Assembly (NCBI RefSeq): GCF_019320115.1
Contig: NC_089583.1
Coordinates: 84,089,928 to 84,153,927 of the forward strand
Direction of reading: 5' to 3'
DNA length: 64,000 nucleotides
Source: Miscanthus floridulus
Lineage: Eukaryota; Streptophyta; Magnoliopsida; Poales; Poaceae
The number at the start of each line of letters is the position of its first letter. The first letter of the stretch is position 1. A model generated the notes under the pieces. The model searched no databases. It was not told the DNA's origin and saw nothing but the letters and a program-made list of their open reading frames with translations. Made by a program: the position numbers and the translations under genes. Shown here piece after piece: positions 47,050 to 57,695 of the stretch.

Positions 47050-47695
47050 TGTCGGTGTTTCAAGTTGCCACCAACAAGTAAATTTCTAATATTATGCGTC
47101 TGGCTTGGATGGTGTGCTAAGAGGACACGAGGTTTATACTGGTTCCGACAGAATGTCCCTACACCTAGTTCGTTACTGCTGCTCATGTTACTAGCACTGA
47201 AAGTTCATAGTAGGGCTTACAAACGGTCGAGAGAGGGACATGTCCTAAGTCTCTAGTGAGGGGAGCGAGCGAGTGCCGAGGACTCGGTCGCTTCCCTGCT
47301 GTGTGCTTGTGTGTTCTAATTGATTTAGGATTCAAGTCCGAATCGGTGTGATGTGTTGCGATGTCATCGATTCGAGTCCAATGCCCCTTGTGGGACGTCC
47401 TGCTTTCCCTTTTATAGGCCAAGGGAAAGCACGGGTTATAGTGGAGAAAGAGAAGAGAACGAGAGGAAGAAGTCCTTTAGGATCGCTGGGTCCTTCTTCT
47501 CCTATATGCGGGTCCCGCCGACCCAGTAGACGTCAACAGGATAGCTTCCCATCGTGGCCCTGTCCGTCACTAGCGCCATGTGCAGGCATCGTCTGTTGGT
47601 CATGGCGCTCCACTCCGTCCTGGCGGACGTCATGGTAAACTGACGCGCTCGTTAGTGTTCATACAGGGGTTATGCAGAACAGTACCGGTATGCCC
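47050..47695 (+). repeat. Fragment H: LTR-like sequence of another family
   Basis: TGTCGGTGTTTCAAGTTGCC has the TGTCGG opening of gypsy LTRs, and a TTTTATAGGCC box lies at about 47,410-47,420. No matching end, interior or partner is visible. Strand refers to the TATA-like box only. Confidence 0.4.
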
Positions 47696-47706
47696 GATGC
47701 TGTTCC

Positions 47707-48213
47707 TAGCGTCTGGACGTCCGGACGCCTATGTCTACAAGTCGTTTCCCATGCCATTTTGCGTGCCCACGAGGGGCCCGTGTTGGCCCGAGCATCACCA
47801 ACATCGAGAAAGAGGGAAGGGGGTGGCGAATGTCTAGCCGACACCCAAGGAGGAAGAGACACCGATGCGAGATAGCAGAAAAGTGAGGAGGGAGATGCAT
47901 CATCCGATCTAATTTTCAAAAACACTTGCAACATACGTCTGAAAGGCATATGAAACACTTGAAACATGCATATGAAACAATTGTTGTAACACCAGATCTA
48001 CTTTTAAAACATCCAGATGAAACACTTGCAAACACACGTTTGAAAAAACAGATGAAACACACACTTGGAACATGTGTATAGCTTTTGCAACATGTGCAAC
48101 ATCCTGGTCTACTATTGCAACATCAAGATGAAACTCTTGCAACATCAAGATGAAACTCTTGCAACATCCAGAAAACATCCGAAACACTTGAAATATACGC
48201 TTGCAACATAGGC
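47707..48213. repeat. Unclassified repeat with CTTGCAACAT motifs, copy 2
   Basis: Direct duplicate of 46,424-46,911, starting TAGCGTCTGGACG and ending TTGCAACATAGGC right at the LTR of element G. Copy 2 carries a small extra repeat of GCAACATCAAGATGAAACTC near 48,116-48,160. Confidence 0.8.
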
Positions 48214-49337
48214 TGTCGGTGTGAAATGTGGCCAACAAGTAAATATTTGTAGTTTTATCGTGCGTTGTGATTGGATGTGGCCTAACACACGATGACACTA
48301 GATTTATACTGGTTCCAGCAACGTGCCCTATATCTAGTTTCAGTCGGTCGGTGACTTTATTCCTGAGCCTAGGTGCTTAAAGTTTGATGTGGGGTTACAA
48401 ATGAGTAAGGAATGGGAAGGGAGGTGTTAGAGAACCGGTCGGACTCTGATCCAAGCGGAAGAGAGTGACAGATGCTCTAACGTGCGCTAAGTATTGGAGC
48501 GTATGCTCTATGTGTCTGAGCTTATCAGTTGTTGAGAGCGTATAGACTGTGTAGCTATCGAGCTCTAGAGTCGTCGAGCTGTTTTTTAGCCGTCCTCCTT
48601 TTAGGAGAGAGCGCATCCCCTTTTATAGATGAAGGGGATGGCCTTACAAGCCAAAGATAGAACAGGAGAGAATGTGTACATGTGCTACCTAGTCTTGTTG
48701 CCTACGCCATCGGGTATTGCATGCCATCGCCCACCTTACTGTTCATAACCTGTTGTATCTAATAGGTTGCACAGTGTTTGCCCTCCTTGTTGTTCATGAC
48801 CTATCAGGTTGCACAGTGTTCGCCAAGGATGGCAAACAACGGCGCCCACAATATTGTTTGTGTTTTGATGCGTCTAGAAGGCTATATAGTGTCCGTCTAA
48901 CATGGACTGGCGGCACCGTCCTGTAGGTGCGTAGGGCATGGCAGGGTATGGTCCTCGGTATTATGGTTGACTTGAGTGCCTTACCTTATCTGCTCCGCCT
49001 GCTCCCTAGCCCCAAACCAAGCAGGCGTCCTGGTCGGTCGTTCCCAGTCAGCCTCGACCGTGTCGGTCAGGAAAGAGAGGTGAGCAAAGGTCTAACATAT
49101 CCCCGATTGGAGGAATGAGGTCGGAGTCGGACTACGGTTCCACCTTAGCCAGGCCTTCCGGTCGGGGCTCCGATTAGGTCTCCTGGTCGGAGGTGCTGAT
49201 CGGGGACCGGATCATGGTCTTGGCCTGTTATTGTGTATCTAGGCTAGCCCAGACACGTGTTGTCCCTATGCCTCCTGCTGGGCCAAGTATTGTAGGGAAG
49301 CAGGTCCATTGGGGACCCTAGGTTTATGAACCCGACA
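48214..49337 (-). repeat. 3' LTR of element G
   Basis: 1,124 bp from TGTCGGTGTGAAATG to ATGAACCCGACA on the plus strand, with TGTCGG/CCGACA inverted ends. Confidence 0.88.
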
Positions 49338-50279
49338 GGGCCCTCGAGCCCCTTTAGGGCTTCTGTGAAGCCATGAAGGAGCTGTTGAGTTGTCGCTTTT
49401 GAGAGCGCATGGGTGTACAATGCTGGAAGTTCTCTCATAAGGAGAGAGCATCGTACGTCTCAAATGGGCCCCTGTCCCGGATTCTGGATCAGAGAACGGA
49501 GAGCATTATAGCGGGAGAACAAGGATCTTGGCTTCCTTGTTCCGCTTCATGCCCCAAGGTGTGGAGCAGTCCTAGGGCTATTCACACATGCTTTGCGTGT
49601 TATTGTAAAAGCCTGAGGCTTGTGTTTTTAGCTTAATGAAAGTTTGTATTTGCTTTGTAATTTATGTGCCCATTGTGCCGTGGAGGCGGGCTATTTATTG
49701 GAACTTCGGTGTTTTTTTCCCTTGGTTTGTTGTACCACGTAGGGTAACCAAGTAGGACATAGGCGCCCAGCCCCCAAAGGGGGGGAACTTGTTGGTAGTC
49801 CATCTTCTGTCGGATGCGCGCTGGTGGGTGTAGCCCCCGAGCCTACGGTCGACTGGTGAGTCGGTCGGAGGCTGAGCACCTTAGTACTCTTTCCTAAGGC
49901 CGTAGACTCCTATGTTCCTGCCGGTTGGGTGTTTGCCCATGTTCGTCCCTCCCACGACCTGCACGGTCAGTTAGATTCCCAAGTCAGGGTCGAGTGGCCC
50001 GAGCCCCCGAGCCCCGTTGGGCTCATTAGGGGTCAGTCGAGTTTCATGCGTCGCCCTGTCTATAGTTTCTGCAACCGAAGAGGTTGAGCTAACGTCGCTT
50101 GCCTCGATAGCTCGAGTGACGCGCTCAGTGAGCTCACTAACGGGCATGTCCGAGTGGAATCCGGGTCCGTCGTTCATAACAGGGTCAACATAGCCCTCAT
50201 GTGGCATTCCACTACTCCTTAACCCACCTCCCAATAGATGCCCAAGCCGTTCTAGAGACCATGTTGAGGCCCCAGACCG
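49338..50279 (-). other. 3' untranslated interior of element G
   Basis: No domain is recognisable between the integrase remnant and the 3' LTR. A GGGGCTCGAGGGCCC purine-rich block next to the LTR may be the PPT. ORFs here are short and unsupported. Confidence 0.45.
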
Positions 50280-50510
50280 TGAATGGCTAGGTGATGGGGA
50301 TGGTCTGAAGCTCCTGCGCTGGCAGGTGAGTTTGTGGAGCATAGAACTAGCATCCTTCACACCAGCAGACCACTTCATCTGCATCTCATAGCATAGTGGG
50401 CCAGTAAAAACTTTGGCGAAAGCCTTTCTCGACCAGCGACCTTAGGCCACATGATGTCCACAGATTCCAGCATGGACTTCGAGGAGAAATTGTTTCCCCT
50501 AGTCGGTTAG
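50280..50510 (-). pseudogene. gypsy integrase remnant, zinc-binding part (element G)
   Basis: Across two minus-strand frames one reads VHAGICGHHVA, FRQSFYWPTML, then ADEVVCWCEGC and FYAPQTHLPAQELQTIPIT. This is the familiar His/Cys zinc-binding N-terminal part of gypsy integrase, running towards the catalytic core. The core itself (DDE) is absent. A frame break lies between the His and Cys halves. Confidence 0.7.
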
Positions 50511-50829
50511 GACGCACTTCATGAGCACTCTTGATGGACTTCACTTGTAAAGTTTGTTACTAATGGCGATGAACGTCTAGGCGCATCGAGCGATTCATTG
50601 CACTTTAGTCCTTTCTAGTGGGAGAATCTCCTCGAGGAGGTAGGCGAGCAGTGGTGCTCTCCAGTCGGCCGGATCGAGTGCCAACATGGTGATGTTGCTG
50701 GGTGATGTTGCCATGGAGGCGCCAAGGTCGGAGCCCCCGAGCGCTCGGTCGGGGTCGGGGCACATCGAGGGGTCAGAGCCCCCGAGTGCCAGATTAGTGT
50801 TGGAGCACGTCTAGGTCAGGAGCTTGGTC

Positions 50830-51640
50830 CTATTTGGTCGGGAGCTTGGTCCCAATCCGTATCATCTTGGTTAGGTTCCTAGGGTCGATCTCCACCGCCT
50901 TAGTTTCCTTGGTCAGATTGAAGGTGCTTGACGAGGTCTGCCCATTGCGGTCGAGGACTACTGGAGTCATCGAATTCCCGAGCTCTGAGAGCTCAGTGGT
51001 GTTGATGATGGCAGTGGCGAGCTCATAATGCTCGTGGTCGCACATGTAGGTGTGCGAGAAGGTGCTACCTATGGTGATGACACCGTTCGGCCCTAGCATC
51101 TTTAGCTTGAGGTAGGTGTAGTTGGGGATCGCCATGAACTTTGCGTAGCATGGCCGCCCCAAGATGGCGTGGTAGTACCCTAGAAAGTCCACTACCTCGA
51201 AGGTTAGGACCTCCAAGCGAAAGTTGGTGCGGTCGCCAAACATGATGGGTAGGTCGATCTGCCCGAGTAGGTATGCCTGTGTCCCTAGAATCACACCTTG
51301 GAAGGGAGAGCTCACTGGGTAGAGCTCTGATAGAGGGATGCGCAGGGTGTCAAGGGTGTCAACGTAGAGAATGTTGAGGCCGCTGCATCTGTCCATCAGC
51401 ATCTTGGTGAGGCGCTTCTTGCGGATGATGGGGTCGATGACGAGCGGGTAGCGACCTGATTGGGCAATGTGGGAAGGATGGTCTCTCTGATCAAAAGTGA
51501 TCGGGGAGACCGACCAGCTAAGAAAAGAGGGGATGGCCGACTTGATGGCGCATGCCTCTCTGTAGTGTACCTTACGCTGGTGCTTGGAGTGGATGGCGTC
51601 AGATTCCTCAAAGATCATGAGGCATTCCTTGGGGTCGGGG
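50830..51640 (-). pseudogene. gypsy aspartic protease (element G)
   Basis: Within the long open frame 51,792-50,830, the region has ITFDQRDHPSHIAQSGRYPL, IIRKKRLTKMLMDRCSGLN, EVVDFLGYYHAILGRPCYAKF and MAIPNYTYLKLKMLGPNGVI. These are diagnostic of the retropepsin domain of grass gypsy elements. The usual active-site stretch MDGGS reads MDRCS, so the loop after the catalytic Asp has lost its Gly residues and the enzyme is probably dead. Linker sequence to reverse transcriptase follows, but the polymerase is missing. Confidence 0.85.
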
Positions 51641-53940
51641 AAGCTATCTTCATCCTTGCCCATCATGCCTCCTTTCTTGGCCACCTCCTCCTTGCCTTTC
51701 CCTTCTTTGGCTTGGCGGTTTGCTGCAGCAAGCGATTGAGGAGCTCGTAGTCGTTGTAGATGTGTTTGATGGGATAGGCATGGTTGGTGCATCGACTCTC
51801 CATGAGCTTATCGAAGTGGTTAGGCTAGCCCTACTGGGGCTACTTGCCTGCGTGGTCAGCCGCAGCAACCAAAGTTGGGTTGGCCAGTCGACGCCGATTC
51901 TTCTTGTTCTTTTTGCCCTTTTGTGGGGAGGGGCACTCGCTTTGGTCCTCGCGCTTTGCCTTGCCCCTATCCTGACCACCGCTAAAGACCACCCCAACCG
52001 CCTCCTCGCTGGAGGCATGGTTCATGGCTTTGTTGAGTAGGTCACAGGTGGTATAGGGCTTCACACAGCCGAGCTTGTGGATTAGGGACTTGCAAGTTGC
52101 CCCAGAGAGTAATGCGCTGACGACATCCGCATTGATGACATCAGGAAGAGAGTTGCACTGCTTTGAGAACCTATGGATGTAATCCCATAGAGACTCATTA
52201 GGCTCCTGCTGGTAGCTCTTGAGGTCCTAGGAATTTCTAGGATGGACATACGTCCCCTAGAAATTTCTGATAAAGACCCTCTTAAGATCTGCCCAGTCAC
52301 AGATGCTATCGAGCGAAAGGAATTTGAGCCATGCTCGAACATGCTCCCCCATGTAGATGGGGAGGTACTGGGTGATGAAGTAGTCATCATCCACTCCTCC
52401 GGATCAGTAGGTGAGCTAGAAGTCTTCGAGCCATATAATGGGGTTCGTCTCCCCGATGTACTTGGCGATGTTTGTGGGTGGTCGGAAGCGCTATGGGAAT
52501 GACGCTTTCTGGATGCGGCGACCAAAGGTCCATGGACCCAAACCGTTCGGGCTAGGGCTCCGGTCATTCGATTGGCCACCATGCCTAGGGTGCATGTCCT
52601 TGCACTCCTTGATGGTTAGGCCAGGGCCTGCATCGCCTGCTCTCACCGCCATTCGATGGACATCATCATCGTGCGGGGCATGGCATCGATTATTGATGAC
52701 GCTACGAGCATCACGGTTGGGCTCAAGCCATTCATGCATAGGTGGTTGGTGTAGAGCAAGTGCTAGGTTAGGCTGTGGTGTAGCTGCGGCCTCCTGCTCC
52801 ATGCTTAGAAACTACTGTGTTGAGTGGATAGAGTGATTCGACTGGTACGACCCCAGTCACCCAGCTGGGCAAGAGGGCGTGTGCTGGTGTCGCAACATGG
52901 AGCTTTCCGCCTACTGAACGGCGGCAGCCTCCACCAGTGCCTGAAGGTTCTGATGAATCGCCTGCTCCTGAAGGTGTGCTGGTGTCGCAACATGGAGCTT
53001 TCCGCACAAGCATCACCGCAACAACAATGTTTTGGCCAGCTCAAGCAAACTGAGGGGGATCATCCCCTCTGTCCATGATGTTATGCTGGACCTGACGAGC
53101 ATAACCCCAAGCGCTGCTCGCTGGGTTACATACATGCAGCGTAGTGTGATGCGCCGGGCGCACCGGTGCAGGCTGGCTCTGCCACCTTTGTCGTAACTCC
53201 TCATCGTGCTCCTACGCACGTGCTAGGCCCTACACATGGGGTCCGGAGGGGTGTGAGTCTACAGAGACTTCACTGCCTCCGATGGCTATCCTAGGGAATC
53301 CATCATAGCGCACTCCTAGGACAGAGGGTGTCCAGGTGCCATGATGTTGCCGATGCTTGAGCCGTTGCTTTTGACCTCATTATCGATGAGGTCGTGGAAG
53401 GAGGTGGGAGCGTAGCCCACCATCCCACTAACTCAGACATGAGAGGGGGTGGAGTCAGCATCCTTCGGAGCCCCTGTGCAGACGGGTCCATGGGGGACGT
53501 GAAGCCATAGGGGGGCCGGTTGCATGTCGGTCACGGTGGGGACAATAGGTTCCCTCCGGAGAGTTGGCGGAAGGTGTGAAATAGTGAGTAAAGAACAATA
53601 TATACATCACTCACTGTGGGGTTGGATCCCAGCATGGGCTCGAGGCAAAGCGCAGGTGTCTCAATGTTGAGGTCATCGAGTGGCCTGGAGCCAGTGGAGG
53701 GCGCTCCTCCTCTAGTGGATGCCGAGACGAGTGCCTCCTCGTGGATGCGGAGTACGCTGAGCTGGTCAGCGACGAAGTCTAGACTCCCAAAGAGGAAGGT
53801 CTGGAGTGGCACAAAGATGGGAGAACCCACATCCTAGCAGGTGGGAGCGTGGGAAACTCCAGCGAGCCGAAGCGAATCATATCGCTCAAGCTCGCCATGT
53901 CGAAGATGGTAGAAAGGTGGGCCATCCGATGACCAAAGGG
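51640..53940 (-). pseudogene. gypsy gag (element G)
   Basis: Minus-strand frames in several phases cover an N-terminal region (53,900-53,530), a middle region with His/Arg-rich parts (52,840-52,490) and the retrotransposon-gag core, visible as translation resembling RDYIQRFSQQCNSLPDVINA near 52,180-52,100 and HKLGCVKPYTTCDLLNKAMN at 52,080-52,000. A Lys-rich stretch with KKGKKNKKNRRRLAN precedes the protease linker. Numerous TAG stops and shifts break it. A 32-bp direct repeat sits inside at 52,879 and 52,974. Confidence 0.7.
52879..53005. repeat. 32-bp direct repeat, 95-bp spacing, in gag of element G
   Basis: The sequence from GTGTGCTGGTG to AGCTTTCCGC at 52,879-52,910 recurs exactly at 52,974-53,005. 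The 95-bp offset is not a multiple of three. Confidence 0.9.
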
Positions 53941-53959
53941 GTGAACGCACAGCGTCTCT

Positions 53960-53977
53960 CCCCACAGACGGCGCCAA
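53960..53977 (-). promoter_or_regulatory. Primer binding site of element G
   Basis: The minus strand reads TTGGCGCCGTCTGTGGGG next to the 5' LTR, a common PBS form in grass gypsy elements. It fixes the minus orientation. Confidence 0.85.
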
Positions 53978-53978
53978 C

Positions 53979-55099
53979 TATCGGTGCGAAATGTAACCAA
54001 CAAGTAAATATTTATAGTTTTGCCGTGTATTATGATCGGATGTGGCCTAGCACACGATGACATAGGATTTATACTGGTTTAGGCAACATGCCCTACATCC
54101 AGTTTTAGTTGGTCGGTGACTTTATTCCTGAGTCTAGGTGCTCGAAGTTTGTTGTGGGGTTACAAACGAGTAAGGAATAGGAAGGGGGTGTTAAAGGACT
54201 GGTCGGACTCTAATGCAAGTGGAAGAAAGTGATGGATGCTCTAACGTGCGCTAAGTATTAGAGCATATGCTCTGTGTGTCCAAGCTTATCAGCTATTGTG
54301 AGCATATAGACTGTGTAGCTATCGAGCTCTAGAGCCATCGAGCTATTTTTTAGCCGTCCTCCTTTTAGGAGAGAGTGCATCCCCTTTTATAGATGAAGGG
54401 GATGGCCTTACAAGTCAAAGATGGAAAGGGAGAGAATATGTACGTGTGCTACCTAGTCTTGTTGCCCACGCTGTCGGGTACGGCAAGCCATCGGCCACCT
54501 TACTGTTCATAACCTGCTATATCTGATAGACTACACAATGTTTGTTATCTTACTGTTTATGACCTGTCAGGCTACACAGTGTTCACCAGGGACGACAAAC
54601 AACGGCGCCCACAATACTGTTTGTGTTCTGACACGTTTGGAAGGCTGTATAGTGTCTGTCTGACATGGCCTGGTGGCACCGTCCTGTAGGTGCGTAGGGT
54701 ATGGCAGGGTACGGTCCTCAGTATTGCGGTTGACTTAAGCGCCTTACCTTATCTGCTCCGCCTGCTCCCTAGGCCTAAACCGAGAAGGCATCCTAGTCGG
54801 TCGTTCCTAGTCGGCCCTGACCATGTCGGTCAGGAAAGAGAGGCGAGGAAAGGTCCAACATATCTCCGATCGGAGGAACGGGGTCAGAGTCGAACTACGG
54901 TCCCACCTCGGCCAGGCCTTCCGATCGGGGCTCTGACCAGGTCTCCTGCACGGAGGTGTCGGTCAGGGACCAGATCGTGGTCTTGGCTTGTTATTATGTA
55001 TCTGGCCCGGCCTAGACGCGTGTTGTCGCTGTGCCGCCTGTTGGGCCAAGTATTGCAGTGAAGCGGATCTACTGGGACCCTAGGTTTATGAACCCGACA
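53979..55099 (-). repeat. 5' LTR of element G
   Basis: 1,121 bp. The opening TGTCGG has become TATCGG; the end ATGAACCCGACA is kept. It is similar throughout to 48,214-49,337 with scattered, mostly transition-type differences. Confidence 0.88.
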
Positions 55100-55620
55100 T
55101 GAGCTTTCAACACACTGTTATCTTATTGCTTGGATGAATGGAGGCTTGTCGTTGTGGAGCTTGACGCCGATGTGGAGGTTGATAGCGACGCATGGAGCTT
55201 GTCATGTGGAAGCGACGTGGGCAACTCACCGATAGGACAGCTTCACATGAAGCTCACCCTCCTCGCCTGCTTGCTGGAGCATCCGTTGTGGAGGCTCACC
55301 AGCTCGATGGAGATAGCCGCGGCTCGTCGGATCGATGGAGGCGGCCGCGGTGAGCGGGCCAGCCACGCGAGCAGGCAGTGCGGTGGAGCGCGGCGAGCAT
55401 GGCCGCGCGTGAGCAGGCAGCGCGGTGGAGGCGGCTGCACGCAACCGAGCAGCACAGTGGAGGCAGACAGGAGCGAGCGAGGGCTCGCTGGAGAATTTTA
55501 TTTTTTCGGTAGGGTGCAAGCTAGAGAGAGCAAAGATAGAGTTGGGGAGACGTGTCCGTCCACACGGTCACGGACGCCCATGTGGAATCATCGTTGTGGG
55601 AAAAAAAGATAAAAACTAGT
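55100..55620. repeat. GC-rich repeat flanking element G
   Basis: It is rich in GGAGGCGGC- and GCGAGCAGGCAG-type words. Open frames on both strands (for example plus 55,130-55,612) have biased composition and no recognised domain. It may be the right-hand continuation of the CTTGCAACAT transposon interrupted by G. Near its end, GTGTCCGTCCACACGGTCACGG resembles an inverted form of the GCGTCCG start at 46,424. Confidence 0.35.
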
Positions 55621-55732
55621 CCTTGGCAACGAAATTGGTCCAATCACCATGGCCCCTGCACACCGCCAGCACCGGCACGGACGTGGGCGCCGCTCCAGGT
55701 CCAGGGCTCCAGGCGAACCACCACCAAAATTA

Positions 55733-56034
55733 GGCCTAGTTTAGTTTCTCCCCCTAAAGTTTAGTCTCATCAAATGAATGTTTGATACATATATGTCATA
55801 TTAAATATAGACTAAAAAATAACTAATTGCACAGATTACGACTAATTTATGAGATTGATTTTTTTAAACCTATTAGTCCATGATTTGATAATGCGGTGCT
55901 AACCATGTGCTAATAACGAATTACTTAGGCTTAATTAATTTGTCTCGTGGAGTACTGAGAACTTCTATAATTTATTTTATTATTAATATCCAAACACTCC
56001 CATGTGACACTCCGATGTGACGTCCAATACTTTA
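55733..56034. mobile_element. Tourist-like MITE, degenerate copy 1
   Basis: AT-rich, with CCCCCTAAAGTTTAG at the left and CTTTAGGGGG at the right as inverted ends, and internal blocks TAAATATAGACTAA, TTAGTCCATGATTTGA and GCTTAATTAATTTGTCTCG that recur in the next two copies. The limits are approximate. Confidence 0.5.
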
Positions 56035-56327
56035 GGGGGTGTTTAGATTCACCTCCTAAACTTTTATCGTTGTCCCGTCGGATATTTAGATACATTCATG
56101 GAGTATTAAATATAGACTAATTACGAAACTAAATGCATAGATTAAGACTGTTTGGCGAGACGAATTTTTAAGCCTAATTAATATATGATTTGACAATATG
56201 GTGCTACCGTAAACATGTGTACAAATTAATTAGACTTAATAAATTCATCTTATGAATTACCGACGGATTCTGTAATTTGTTTTTTTATTAATATCCAAAC
56301 ACTTACTCCATGTAACATCTTCTAGAC
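56035..56327. mobile_element. Tourist-like MITE, degenerate copy 2
   Basis: It opens GGGTGTTTAGATTCACC and carries the same internal blocks as copies 1 and 3 (ATTAAATATAGACTAATTAC, AAGCCTAATTAATATATGA). The right end is unclear where copy 3 begins. Confidence 0.5.
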
Positions 56328-56330
56328 TTA

Positions 56331-56663
56331 GGTGATGTTTGGATTCGGTGACTAAAATTTAGGAGGTGTGTTGGAAGGATGTTGCATGGGGTGTTCGGAT
56401 ACTAATAAAAAATAAATTATATAATCCGTCAGTACTCCACGAGGCGAATTGTTTAAGCCTAATTAATCCGTCATTAGCACATGTTTACTGTAGCACAACA
56501 TTGTTAAATCATGGACTAATTAGGCTTAAAAGATTCGTCTCGCAAATTAGTCGCAAACTATGCAATTAGTTTCATAATTAGTTTATATTTAATACTCCAT
56601 GCATGTATCTAAATATTCGATGGGACCACGACTAAAATTTAGAAGAGAGAACCAAACACCACC
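56331..56663. mobile_element. Tourist-like MITE (PIF/Harbinger type), complete
   Basis: Ends GGTGATGTTTGGATTC and GAACCAAACACCACC form a terminal inverted repeat. TTA flanks both sides (56,328-56,330 and 56,664-56,666), the 3-bp target typical of PIF/Harbinger. 333 bp, with mirrored internal blocks around ATTAGGCTTAA. Confidence 0.8.
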
Positions 56664-56692
56664 TTAATCGTGGGATCATACACGCCCTTAAC

Positions 56693-56962
56693 TAGGGATG
56701 AAAACAGATCGTATACGGACGGATATCACCAATATTACATTTGTTTTCATATTTCTGGCCGGATTCGAATACGGATAGTGTCAACTATGTCGGATAGGAT
56801 ACGATTGGATATCGACATCATAAATATACGATTTGAGTATTCGGATACGGATACTGTATCGGATGTTGGATATCCGGACTCGGATACGGACAGATCTCAA
56901 CTCCTCTAAACGATTTCGGTTTCGAATACGGTCGGAAAATATCCGTACCGTTTTCATCCCTA
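56693..56962. mobile_element. hAT-type MITE with perfect 8-bp TSD
   Basis: Termini TAGGGATGAAAACAG and CGTTTTCATCCCTA are inverted repeats. CCCTTAAC flanks both sides exactly (56,685-56,692 and 56,963-56,970). An 8-bp TSD is characteristic of hAT elements. Internally it is rich in GGATACGGAT and GAATACGG words. 270 bp. Confidence 0.9.
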
Positions 56963-56999
56963 CCCTTAACCCTGAATTTAAACCAGAACTTACAGCCTC

Positions 57000-57595
57000 T
57001 TCGTTTCTACTTATACAATCATAGCTGCAACCCTATTTTTCTATCACGCTAAACGAGTGACTTCGGCTGCTCATCGTGCCCCGTGTCAGACTGACCGCAC
57101 CGCTAACCTGCAAAGCTTTAGCGTGCCGCGCTCCCACACCGCTCACCTGCAAAGTCTCCGGTACGGTACCGGCTGCACAGGAAACCGCTAAACTTAACGC
57201 ACGCGAGAGGCCACGCTAAACACTGTAGCTGAGAGAGAGAGAGTCGGTGGGAGAGAGAAAGAGAGAGGGAGGGAAATAAAATATGGAATAGTGAGTATAG
57301 AGTATGGGATAGAGATAACATAGATATGGGAGAAATATATATAGAGTAGAGAATCTTGATGACTAAAATAGAATATTTCTTTTTAGTGATGAAAATAGGA
57401 GGAGTGCGGATAGCCTCAGTCTCCCTCCTCGAGATGCCGTTCCTGTCTCCACGTCGCAGTCCGCCCCAGCGACCTCTATTAAACGGCAACACCTCATGCT
57501 GGCCCCGCTGCCACACCCGCCGCTAATCATGCGCTGGCGATGGCGATTGAGCGAGTTCAGCGGCTAAAAGATCTCAGCTTTATTTCCGGGAGAAT
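57000..57595 (+). promoter_or_regulatory. Presumed promoter and 5' UTR of the remorin gene
   Basis: A GA-rich tract lies at 57,230-57,275. A TATA-like AATATATATAGAG sits at 57,334-57,346, so transcription could begin near 57,370. No other gene is seen. The start site was not determined. Confidence 0.35.
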
Positions 57596-57662
57596 GCGGG
57601 GTGGCGGCGGTGCTTCCGGGCTTGCGTTTCGTGGCGTGGTGGAGGAGGAGGAGGAGGAGTAA
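57594..57662 (+). CDS. Upstream ORF of 22 codons, in frame with the remorin start
   Basis: ATG at 57,594 opens a short frame of Gly- and Ala-rich residues followed by a run of six Glu codons, and stops at TAA (57,660-57,662). The frame is the same as that of the main ATG at 57,696, and the codons directly after the TAA are again Glu, Glu. It may be a regulatory upstream ORF. Alternatively it may be the true N-terminus of remorin cut by a single nonsense change (or a sequencing error) within a Glu run. Confidence 0.4.
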   Translation: MRGGGGASGLAFRGVVEEEEEE

Positions 57663-57695
57663 GAAGAGGCGGTGGTTTCGGCGCCGGAGAGGCCA

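Larger units (their letters stand above)
48214..55099 (-). mobile_element. Element G: Ty3/gypsy retrotransposon lacking reverse transcriptase
   Basis: LTRs at 48,214-49,337 and 53,979-55,099 have the same orientation and similar length. The minus-strand interior holds PBS, gag, protease and a piece of integrase. No reverse transcriptase or RNase H blocks were seen between protease and integrase. Flanking pentamers TAGGC and TGAGC do not match as a TSD. It is a non-autonomous, decayed copy inserted at the edge of the CTTGCAACAT repeat. Confidence 0.82.

Noticed and set aside
55130..55612. A 160-codon plus-strand ORF after element G
   Set aside because: It is composed of repeated GGAGGCGGC-type words, with equally long frames on the other strand and no similarity recognised.
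57118..57516. A minus-strand 132-codon ORF over the remorin promoter
   Set aside because: It is driven by the GA/CT-rich tract, giving Leu-Ser-His repeats. It has no domain and lies in the presumed promoter.
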